Assembly (NCBI GenBank): GCA_016719815.1
Contig: JADJYK010000001.1
Location: forward strand, 186,001-250,000
Length of the DNA: 64,000 bases
Source of the DNA: Chitinophagaceae bacterium
Lineage (GTDB): Bacteria > Bacteroidota > Bacteroidia > Chitinophagales > Chitinophagaceae
Direction: 5' to 3'
A program made the position numbers and the translations under genes. Below, piece after piece: positions 56,848-64,000 of the stretch. Below the pieces are notes generated by a model. That model saw only the letters and a list, made by a program, of their open reading frames with translations. It ran no database searches and was not told the DNA's origin. Position 1 is the first letter of the stretch. Each line of letters begins with the position of its first letter.

Positions 56848-57885
56848 ATGAGATTTGGCATTATTGGTAACGGAAGCTGGGCAACGGCGATTGTAAAAAT
56901 CCTAACAGGAAATAACCATACCATTAACTGGTGGGTTAGAAATACCGAATCCATTGATCATATCAAAAAACACCGGCACAACCCGCATTATTTACGAACT
57001 GTTGAGTTAAACATCAACCTCTTGCAAATGTCATCTGATGTAAAAGAAGTGGTTAGCCAGTCAGACATTGTGATAGTGGCGGTTCCGTCTGCTTTTGCAA
57101 AAGATGCTTTAACGGGGTTAGCGGCCGACGATTGGAAGAATAAAAAAGTAGTTTCTGCAATAAAGGGTCTTCTGCCCGATAAAAACAGATTGTTGAATGA
57201 TTATCTGGAGGAAAAATTTGGTGTACCACTCGAAAATTATTTCGCAGTACTTGGCCCTTGCCATGCAGAAGAGGTAGCTGCAGAAAAGCTGTCTTACCTC
57301 ACTTTTTCTGGTATTGATACAGCAGCAGCAAATGAAATAGCAAGCCATTTTCATGGAAGTTTTATCAACACGATAGTTAATCATGATATACTGGGTGTGC
57401 AGTATGCCGCTGTGCTGAAGAATATTTATGCATTGGGTGCAGGCATTGCTCACGGCCTTGACTATGGCGATAATTTTCTAAGTGTGTTTATTGCTAATGC
57501 TGCTGATGAAATGGCCAGTTTTTTACGACAGTTCGGTGCCGAGCATATTACCGTTGGGGAACATGAAGGAGAAGACCCGGTTACACATTTGAAAACACCT
57601 AATTATGCCGCATCTGTTTACCTGGGCGATTTGCTGGTAACCTGCTATTCATTGCATAGCCGGAACCGAACATTTGGAAATATGATAGGCAAGGGATATT
57701 CTGTACAGACAGCACAGCTTGAAATGAACATGATTGCAGAAGGGTATAATGCTTCTAAATGTATTTATCTGATTAATCAGCAGGTGAAGGCTCCGATGCC
57801 GATAGCAGAAACTGTTTACCGTATTTTATGGGAAAATGTAAAACCCGAAGAAGGGTACAGGGAAATGGAACCCGGGCTGATTTAA
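56848..57885 (+). CDS. gpsA: Glycerol-3-phosphate dehydrogenase [NAD(P)+]
   Basis: Makes sn-glycerol-3-phosphate from DHAP for phospholipid synthesis. A 345-residue cytoplasmic enzyme with an N-terminal Rossmann fold, FGIIGNGSWATAIVKIL, and SAIKGLLPDKN and GPCHAEEVAAEK (family GPSFA region, here GPCHA). The catalytic Lys is in YAAVLKNIYALGAGIAHGL. The C-terminal AEGYNASKCIYLINQQVKAP is family-like. The frame is intact. Confidence 0.95.
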   Translation: MRFGIIGNGSWATAIVKILTGNNHTINWWVRNTESIDHIKKHRHNPHYLRTVELNINLLQMSSDVKEVVSQSDIVIVAVPSAFAKDALTGLAADDWKNKKVVSAIKGLLPDKNRLLNDYLEEKFGVPLENYFAVLGPCHAEEVAAEKLSYLTFSGIDTAAANEIASHFHGSFINTIVNHDILGVQYAAVLKNIYALGAGIAHGLDYGDNFLSVFIANAADEMASFLRQFGAEHITVGEHEGEDPVTHLKTPNYAASVYLGDLLVTCYSLHSRNRTFGNMIGKGYSVQTAQLEMNMIAEGYNASKCIYLINQQVKAPMPIAETVYRILWENVKPEEGYREMEPGLI

Positions 57886-57944
57886 GAATAACTATCCTTT
57901 CTAATCAGGTAATATGTTATTTTTATCGTGCAAATTTATAGCAG

Positions 57945-58151
57945 ATGATAAACTTCTTTCAAATCGTTTTCCTTGTTTCTTCCATAATACTCATCGTATT
58001 GAATGTACTTGACTTTAATAAGTGGCAGGAAGGAAGAAAAGAGGACAGCACCAAACCGCATTCTGTTAAATGGTTCAGCTTCATCCTTACTTCGCTGGTA
58101 GCTGTTGGTTGTGCATTGAACATAATAATTGGCTGGATTAGTAAGGGCTAA
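57945..58151 (+). CDS. Small two-helix membrane protein
   Basis: A 68-residue protein with two hydrophobic helices (about 2-21 and 46-63) around a charged loop, DFNKWQEGRKEDSTKPHS. I recognise no family. It lies 59 nt after gpsA on the same strand, convergent with hemW. Confidence 0.6.
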   Translation: MINFFQIVFLVSSIILIVLNVLDFNKWQEGRKEDSTKPHSVKWFSFILTSLVAVGCALNIIIGWISKG

Positions 58152-58174
58152 AATTTGCGGCCGGTATATTGAAG

Positions 58175-59294
58175 CTAATAAAATAAATATGCAGCAATCC
58201 CGTCTGCAAGCAGCTTGCCTTCATTAGTCAGTCTCAGAGCCTTCCTGGTATTTTGCAGGTGGCCTGATTGAATGTATTTTTCTGCCTTCTTACAAATTTC
58301 ATCTCCGTTTATTTCAAATCTGTTTTTCAATTCACCGAAGATCAGACCTTCCATAGTGCGCAAAGAAATCATAATGTACTCATTAAGCCGTTGTATGGGT
58401 GTGAGCACTTCTTTTTCAAAAGGAACGATGCCCTTTTTTATTGATTCCACATAGAGGTTATTGTTTGATACATTCCATTGCCGCTCACTCCCGTTGTAAG
58501 AATGTGCAGAGGGACCTATGCCAAGGTAGTGTGTTCCCTGCCAGTAAGATGAGTTGTGTCGGCTGCGCAAGCCAGGAAGAGCAAAGTTGGATATTTCATA
58601 ATGTTCATAGCCAGATTCTATCATTCGTTGCATTAATAGCAAGAATTGTTCAGATTGTTTATCGGGCACCACATTTTCATATGTTTTATTGCGGATGAGC
58701 TTGTCGAGCGGGGTTTTAGGTTCCACAGTTAACGAATAGCATGACAGATGCGGGATGCCAAGTGAAACAGCTTTGTTTATATTTTTTTTCCCATTTTTCA
58801 TTGGTAAGCACGGGAGTGCCGTAAATAAGATCAATGGTAATGTTTTTAAAGTAATTCTGTGCCTGTTGTAAACTTTCTTCTGCTTGTGCGGCGTTGTGTG
58901 CCCTGTTCATCCATTTCAGGTCTTCTTCAAAAAAACTCTGTATACCAATGCTAAGCCTGTTTATGCCAGCGCTTTTCCATTCCTGCAGTTTTCTTTCTGT
59001 AATATCATCAGGATTGGATTCTAAAGTTATTTCAGCACTCTGAGCTATCTGGAAAAAAGAATGTAGTTTTTCAATAATCCGCCCCACCTCTTCAATTTCT
59101 AATATAGAAGGGGTGCCGCCGCCAAAGTAAACCGTTTCAATTTGCTTAGTACCGGGATAGTCTTTCTGCAATTCAATTTCTTTAACAATTGCATTCACCA
59201 AATCTGCTTTATAACGTAGTGATGTGGTGAAATGAAAATTGCAGTAATGGCATTTTTTTTTGCAAAATGGAATATGAATATAAATACCAGCCAA
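58175..59294 (-). CDS. hemW: HemW-like radical SAM protein, frameshifted
   Basis: A radical SAM protein of about 373 residues in the HemN-related HemW family, proposed to deliver heme to proteins. The 4Fe-4S motif is IPFCKKKCHYCNFH (CxxxCxxC), preceded by AGIYIH. Further marks: YFGGGTPSI, ESNPDDITERKLQEWKSAGI with NRLSIGIQSF, and the HemW-type C-terminal HSYNGSERQWNVSNNNLYVE. Position 59294 is a TTG start at LAGIYIHIPFC, since no close ATG fits. Breakpoint: A8 on the minus strand (58782-58789) should be A7. It is divergent from the BamA-like gene. Confidence 0.88.
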
Positions 59295-59344
59295 CCTTGT
59301 TTGTAATTTAATGAATAATTTAGCCAAATATCGGTTATTGAATA

Positions 59345-61150
59345 ATGAATTGCTGTAAGGTACAAATATCGGTTCTTGTCTGTTTGCTGCTGAGCTTTTC
59401 CGCTTTTGCACAGAAAAGTTATGAACTCAAGATTCATCCTGCCGATTCATTATCGGCGGCTAATATTCCAAAAGCCGGGCTTCAAACTTCCTTTGCTTCC
59501 CGAATTGCATGCACTGAGTATGTGGCAGTAATAACCACAGGCCTTTTGGCAAAAGGGTATGCAGCCGCCTCAATTGATTCGCTGCGTTTTGATTCTACTT
59601 CGGCATTTCTTGTATTATATACCGGAGAATTATATAAATGGGCAAAGATAATTCCATCGGACATCGAACAATTACTGCTTGACAAGGCCGGGTGGAGAGA
59701 CAATCAATATACAGATAAGCCCATTGATTATTCCAGAGTACAGCAATGGCAAGAAAAAATGCTTATCTACCTGGAAAATAACGGATTCCCATTTGCTAAG
59801 GTTTTTTTTGACAGTATAATAGTGGCCAACGGTAACGTTTCAGCCCTGCTTAAAATAGAAAAGGGACCCTTGTATAAAATTGACAGTATCCGCAACTTTG
59901 GCAATGCCCGCATCTCTTATGGTTTTTTGCAGCGTTATCTTGATTTGCCCACCGGAACTATATATAGCAAGGAAAAGCTAAGCAGGATAAATTCAAAAAT
60001 CAGGGAACTGACCTATTTAGAAGAAGACCAGCCACCAAAACTTACTATGCTTGCTACCGGTTCGGTATTAGACCTTTTTCTAAAGCAAAAAAAGAGCAGC
60101 CAGATAAATGTGCTGATTGGTTTTTTGCCCAACAATGACCAGCTTTCGTCAAAGAAAATGCTGATAACAGGCGAAGCTAATGTGTTACTGAAAAATGCAT
60201 TTGGCTCTGGTGAAACTATTGGCCTTAACTGGCAGCAAATACAGGTTAAGTCACCGCGGCTCAATATTTTGTATAATCACCCTTTTTTGTTTCAGTCGCC
60301 GCTGGGACTTGATTTTTCATTTGATATGTTTAAAAAGGACAGCAGTTTTCTGAATGTAAATTTTCAGTTTGGGGCACAGTATGCATTAAACACAAATCAG
60401 TTGGGAAAAATTTTTTTACAGCGGTTCCAAACGATAGTAGGCCAGGGCGGAATTAATACTGCGTTATTGCTTGCAAGCCGCCGGCTTCCTGAAGTGGCAG
60501 ATATAAATTCTGTGAATCTTGGCGTGGATTATGAGTTTAATAATACCGATTACCGTCTCAATCCAAGAAAAGGCAATGAATTACGGCTTATAACATCGGC
60601 TGGAACCAAGAAGCTGAAAAAAAACAATGAAATAGCCGAATTTAAAGACCCTAATGACCCCTCTTTCGATTTTGGAACCTTGTATGACACTATAAAATTG
60701 AAAACATACCAGTTCAGGATACGTTTAACTGTTGCCCGGTACTTCCCGCTTGCCAATAAAAGAGGTACTGTTAAAACTGCTATCAACGCCGGAATGTTCC
60801 AAAGCGGTAATACTTTTCGTAACGAACTTTTCCAGGTTGGTGGTTATAAACTGTTGCGTGGATTTGATGAAGAAAGTGAGTACCTGTCAACTTTTGCAAT
60901 TGCCACCACCGAGTTCAGATACCTGGTTGGTCAGAATTCGTTTTTTTATGTTCTTGCGGATGGTGGTTGGGGAAGAGATGCCAGTAAAATAGCTAAACCG
61001 GACTATACTTATTTTGGAACAGGTTTGGGACTTTCATTTGAAACCAAAGCCGGTATTTTTAATATTGCCTGGGCCGTGGGTAAAAGAAATGATACTGACT
61101 TTAACCTGCGAAAGTCAAAGCTGCATTTCGGGTTTGTGAATTATTTCTGA
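59345..61150 (+). CDS. BamA/TamA-family outer membrane protein
   Basis: A 601-residue exported protein of the Omp85/BamA superfamily. Signal peptide about 1-23. POTRA-like repeats occupy about 100-250 (DLPTGTIYSKEKLSRINSKI), and the rest is a beta-barrel. The conserved barrel motif is GGYKLLRGFDEESEYLSTFA near 497-516, and the protein ends KLHFGFVNYF with the expected terminal Phe. At 601 residues it is shorter than BamA, so a TamA/TplA-like role is likelier than core assembly. The frame is intact. Confidence 0.88.
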   Translation: MNCCKVQISVLVCLLLSFSAFAQKSYELKIHPADSLSAANIPKAGLQTSFASRIACTEYVAVITTGLLAKGYAAASIDSLRFDSTSAFLVLYTGELYKWAKIIPSDIEQLLLDKAGWRDNQYTDKPIDYSRVQQWQEKMLIYLENNGFPFAKVFFDSIIVANGNVSALLKIEKGPLYKIDSIRNFGNARISYGFLQRYLDLPTGTIYSKEKLSRINSKIRELTYLEEDQPPKLTMLATGSVLDLFLKQKKSSQINVLIGFLPNNDQLSSKKMLITGEANVLLKNAFGSGETIGLNWQQIQVKSPRLNILYNHPFLFQSPLGLDFSFDMFKKDSSFLNVNFQFGAQYALNTNQLGKIFLQRFQTIVGQGGINTALLLASRRLPEVADINSVNLGVDYEFNNTDYRLNPRKGNELRLITSAGTKKLKKNNEIAEFKDPNDPSFDFGTLYDTIKLKTYQFRIRLTVARYFPLANKRGTVKTAINAGMFQSGNTFRNELFQVGGYKLLRGFDEESEYLSTFAIATTEFRYLVGQNSFFYVLADGGWGRDASKIAKPDYTYFGTGLGLSFETKAGIFNIAWAVGKRNDTDFNLRKSKLHFGFVNYF

Positions 61151-61203
61151 CAGATTGCCAAAATAGAAAGCCACTTCAATACTTTTGCTGCACAATTTTT
61201 TGT

Positions 61204-62178
61204 TTGAGAAAAATAATTACCTGTTTATTATTTATGGCCGGTTTGGCAGCATCGGCACAGCAGCTAGCGGATACAACTATCCGGCAGTTGGCGGATACTT
61301 TGCATCGACAGGAATCTATTTTGCGACAAGATTCTGTAATAGCCTTGCAACTTGTAAAAGACTCAGTGTCTAAAAACCCCGGACTCAATATAAACTGGAC
61401 AATAAGTAAAGATATTTACATATTGTCACCACAGTTTACATGGGAGGCTTTGAAACATCACCACTATTTTGGATTTAACTCCAGGCTAACAGAGCAGCCA
61501 AAGTCAGACATTTACCAGCACAGGGGAAAAGAATTACTTTTTTATCTGCTGTTGATTTTATTTGTTGTATTTGGTATGATGCGAACTCTTTTTCCAAAAT
61601 TTTTCGACGATCTATTTCGATTGTTTTTCCGTACAACATTGAAACAAAAACAGTTAAGAGATCAGTTGATGCAGGTGCCTCTTCCATCGATATTGCTTAA
61701 TGGCTTTTTTGTATTATCCGGAGGATTATACATCAGTTTCATGATACAGCATTTCAGGTTAAGCGCCACTGGTGATTTCTGGATGACTTTTTTGTATGCT
61801 GTTACGGGTCTTTCGGTTGTCTATTTTGTTAAGTTTGTCGGGTTAAAAATTTCTGGCTGGCTGTTTAATCTTAAAGAAGCTGCCGATTCCTACGTTTTCA
61901 TTGTATTCATTATTAATAAGATGCTGGGAATTTTTTTACTGCCATTTCTTTTACTAATTGCTTTTTCTGAAGGTGATGTGTATACGACGGGACTGGTATT
62001 GTCGTGGTGCCTTGTTGGGGGTATGCTGCTTTACAGGATTATTCTTACTTATGGGGTTATCCGTAATCAGTTAAAAGTAAATCCAATTCACTTTTTTCTT
62101 TACCTGTTGGCCTTTGAAATAATACCAGTTTTATTGGTGTACAAAGCCTTGTTATTATATTTCGCACAAACTGCTTAA
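61204..62178 (+). CDS. DUF4271 membrane protein
   Basis: A 324-residue integral membrane protein whose N-terminal signal-like stretch (RKIITCLLFMAGLAASAQQ) is followed by a low-complexity repeat of Ala-Asp-Thr-Arg-Gln-Leu, then about six or seven helices from residue 110. It starts with TTG at 61204, there being no suitable ATG. The DUF4271 family is typically next to hemD in Bacteroidota, and here the gap is tiny. Function is unknown. Confidence 0.82.
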   Translation: MRKIITCLLFMAGLAASAQQLADTTIRQLADTLHRQESILRQDSVIALQLVKDSVSKNPGLNINWTISKDIYILSPQFTWEALKHHHYFGFNSRLTEQPKSDIYQHRGKELLFYLLLILFVVFGMMRTLFPKFFDDLFRLFFRTTLKQKQLRDQLMQVPLPSILLNGFFVLSGGLYISFMIQHFRLSATGDFWMTFLYAVTGLSVVYFVKFVGLKISGWLFNLKEAADSYVFIVFIINKMLGIFLLPFLLLIAFSEGDVYTTGLVLSWCLVGGMLLYRIILTYGVIRNQLKVNPIHFFLYLLAFEIIPVLLVYKALLLYFAQTA

Positions 62179-62183
62179 TTTTG
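62176..62183 (+). promoter_or_regulatory. Probable -7 element upstream of hemD
   Basis: TAATTTTG fits TAnnTTTG exactly, 25 nt before ATG 62208. It overlaps the end of the DUF4271 gene, so hemD may have its own promoter as well as read-through. Confidence 0.4.
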
Positions 62184-62207
62184 CAGCCAACTTTAGCCGA
62201 ACCGAAA

Positions 62208-63008
62208 ATGACAAAAACTGGGGTTAAAAAGGCCGTTGTGCAATCAAGGATAATTAAAAAAATCCTGATTACCCAACCAAGGCCCGAGAGTGAAAAGTCT
62301 CCGTACTTTGAACTGTCTAGAAAATACAATGTTGAGATGGACTTTTGCCCATTCATCCGTCTTGAAGGCCTGCCTGCCCGTGATTTCCGTAAGCAAAAGA
62401 TTGATATACAGAGTCATACCGGGGTTGTTTTTACCAGCCGGCATGCCATCGACCATTTTTTCCGCATTTGCGAAGAAATGAAAATCAGTATTTCGCAGGA
62501 TACCAAGTATTTCTGTATTACAGAAGCGGTGGCTTTATATCTTCAAAAATTTATTCTGTACAGAAAAAGAAAGGTTTTTTATGGTGCAGATGGTACCAAT
62601 AAAAGCATGTTTGATGTGATTAACAAACACAAAAACAATGAAAAATTTCTGTATGTATGTTCAGAAAACCAACAAGACAATGAAATTGTAAACTGGCTGA
62701 AATCAAACAATTGCGGTTATACTCTTGGCTTTATGTATCGCAGCATAAGTTGCGATGTAAAAGAGACCTTGAAAAAAAACGAGTATGACGTTATATGCTT
62801 TTTTACCCCCAGCGGAATAAAAAGCCTGTTTGATAATGTTCCAAAGTATAAACAAAACGGAACAGTAATCGGGGCTTTCGGGGCCAATACTTTCAGAGCG
62901 GTGGAAGAAGCGGGTTTAGAGTTGGGTATTAAGGCTCCGCAACCACAAATGCCAAGTATGGTCGCTGCGCTGGACCATTTTTTGGCTGGAACTTCCAGAA
63001 AAAAATAA
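62208..63008 (+). CDS. hemD: Uroporphyrinogen-III synthase
   Basis: Cyclises and inverts hydroxymethylbilane to uroporphyrinogen III in heme synthesis. About 266 residues from ATG 62208. Typical weakly conserved features: KKILITQPRPESEKSPYFEL, the HVDLRPFIRL-like MDFCPFIRLEGLP, TGVVFTSRHAIDHFFRIC, and YDVICFFTPSGIKSLFDNV. HemD is poorly conserved in sequence, so confidence rests on these and on the DUF4271 neighbour. hemW lies 3 kb upstream on the other strand. Confidence 0.87.
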   Translation: MTKTGVKKAVVQSRIIKKILITQPRPESEKSPYFELSRKYNVEMDFCPFIRLEGLPARDFRKQKIDIQSHTGVVFTSRHAIDHFFRICEEMKISISQDTKYFCITEAVALYLQKFILYRKRKVFYGADGTNKSMFDVINKHKNNEKFLYVCSENQQDNEIVNWLKSNNCGYTLGFMYRSISCDVKETLKKNEYDVICFFTPSGIKSLFDNVPKYKQNGTVIGAFGANTFRAVEEAGLELGIKAPQPQMPSMVAALDHFLAGTSRKK

Positions 63009-63031
63009 AATATTTATTACTTATCTCGAAA

Positions 63032-63056
63032 AAGAACACCTAAGTGTTCTTTTTTC
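63032..63056 (+). terminator. Terminator after hemD
   Basis: Stem AAGAACAC / GTGTTCTT with a 4-nt loop and a T-run, 24 nt after the stop. Confidence 0.85.
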
Positions 63057-63108
63057 TTTTATAGAACTTTGCGACAGCCATTGCGTTTTCAATGGGAAAT
63101 AATAGCGT

Positions 63109-64000
63109 ATGCAAAAAGCCAACCACCTTATCAACGAAACAAGTCCGTATCTTTTACAACATGCATATAATCCTGTGGATTGGTACCCTTGGGGTGATAC
63201 AGCACTTAACAAAGCCAAAGCAGAAAATAAGCCAATACTGATAAGCATCGGTTATGCCGCATGCCACTGGTGTCATGTAATGGAAAGAGAAAGTTTTGAG
63301 GATAATACAACGGCACAATTGATGAACAGTAATTTTATTAATATTAAAATTGACCGGGAAGAAAGACCGGATCTTGACCATATCTATATGGATGCGGTGC
63401 AGGCAATAACGGGTAGTGGCGGTTGGCCACTTAATGTTTTCCTTACGCCGGAAGCAAAACCTTTTTACGGCGGAACTTATTTTCCTCCCAATAGGGCACA
63501 CAATCGTCCATCCTGGCAGGAAGTGTTGACAGGTGTAACGGAGGCTTTTGTCAACCGGAGAAATGAAATAGATAAGCAGGCTGAAAACCTGACAGCACAT
63601 TTGCTTAAATCATACAGCACTGGGCAAACTAACACGGAAGACGATAATTTTTTTACTCCTGCCAGAATTGAAGAGGCGGTTGAAAATATATTGAAAATGG
63701 CTGATAGAGAGTGGGGAGGATTTGGAAGACCCCCAAAGTTTCCACAAACTTCTGCGATCAGGTTTTTATTAAGATATGCCCATCTTCATCACAACAACGA
63801 AAACAGCACAAAAAGTAGAAAGGAGGCATTCGATCAGGCCATTCTGTCATTGGATAAGATGATAAGTGGTGGTATTTACGACCAGATAGGCGGAGGTTTT
63901 GCCCGTTATGCAACCGACAGTGAATGGCTGGTGCCTCATTTTGAAAAAATGTTATACGATAATGCATTGCTTATAATGGTTATCTGCGAAGCGTATCAAT
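63109..64000 (+). CDS. Thioredoxin-like DUF255 (YyaL/SPATA20-type) protein, 5' part
   Basis: The N-terminal 297 or so residues of a protein that runs off the right edge; family members are about 680 residues. The DUF255 thioredoxin-like domain is clear: ETSPYLLQHAYNPVDWYPWG, GYAACHWCHVMERESFED with the CHWC motif, and IKIDREERPDLDHIYMDAVQ. The start of the alpha/alpha barrel follows, with GGFGRPPKFPQTSAIRFLL and GGIYDQIGGGFARYATDSEW. ATG 63109 is chosen because the family motif begins a few residues later. Function is unknown. Confidence 0.93.
   Translation, partial: MQKANHLINETSPYLLQHAYNPVDWYPWGDTALNKAKAENKPILISIGYAACHWCHVMERESFEDNTTAQLMNSNFINIKIDREERPDLDHIYMDAVQAITGSGGWPLNVFLTPEAKPFYGGTYFPPNRAHNRPSWQEVLTGVTEAFVNRRNEIDKQAENLTAHLLKSYSTGQTNTEDDNFFTPARIEEAVENILKMADREWGGFGRPPKFPQTSAIRFLLRYAHLHHNNENSTKSRKEAFDQAILSLDKMISGGIYDQIGGGFARYATDSEWLVPHFEKMLYDNALLIMVICEAYQ

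Overview
The window is chromosomal DNA of a Bacteroidota bacterium, most likely from the Chitinophagales/Chitinophagaceae. The signs are a type IX secretion C-terminal domain on a PKD protein, promoter-like TAnnTTTG (-7) motifs, a homocysteine-methyltransferase domain encoded apart from the rest of MetH, a DUF4271-hemD pair, SusB-type GH97, a bTHX ribosomal protein, and AT-rich A-run ribosome-binding regions. The genus cannot be fixed from the sequence alone. No phage, insertion sequence, rRNA or CRISPR array is visible.

Layout. 1-3750: galactan/galactose use (3' end of a GH53 endo-galactanase, galK, an SGLT-type Na+/sugar symporter, a 65-aa membrane protein). 3880-7710: a seven-PKD secreted protein, an HD hydrolase and an OB-fold protein. 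7960-12110: translation genes rplM-rpsI-rpsB-tsf and then pyrH. 12230-15830: a coiled-coil membrane protein, bTHX, HU, DUF4286, xth, LOG protein. 15880-20930: GH97 glucosidase, SemiSWEET, HAD, RDD, LemA, DUF3137. 20930-25630: MetH in two halves with a 33-aa membrane peptide between them, then recR. 25760-33940: Ig-like lipoprotein, UvrD/PD-(D/E)XK helicase-nuclease, SRPBCC, GH20, a TPR membrane protein. 34038-36074: tRNA-Arg(CCT), an anomalous GC-rich spacer, and an ECF sigma/anti-sigma-like/Spy-CpxP-like cassette. 36070-42090: acyl-CoA synthetase, TPR protein, DUF1015, S1/P1-PLC-like hydrolase, DUF502. 42199-49130: a TetR-TolC-HlyD-RND efflux operon. 49360-55775: a secreted repeat protein, a secreted caspase-like peptidase and an M16 peptidase. 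55999-64000: AIM24-like protein, gpsA, hemW, a BamA-family protein, DUF4271, hemD, and the 5' part of a DUF255 thioredoxin-like protein.

The dominant anomaly is technical or evolutionary rather than functional. About 27 single-base frameshifts, nearly all in homopolymer runs, break about 19 genes, including essential ones (tsf, HU) and conserved ones (metH, hemW). I read these as mostly sequence or assembly errors and annotate each affected locus as one gene spanning the break. One further break, in the acyl-CoA synthetase, is an in-frame TGA and not a frameshift.

I did not find a clearly new defence or mobile system. The best candidates for something undescribed are the GC-rich, G-skewed segment before the sigma-factor gene (34422-34600), the small membrane peptide inside the split metH operon with its unexplained leader of about 217 nt, the secreted caspase-like protein, and the putative three-OB-fold protein upstream of the ribosomal operon.
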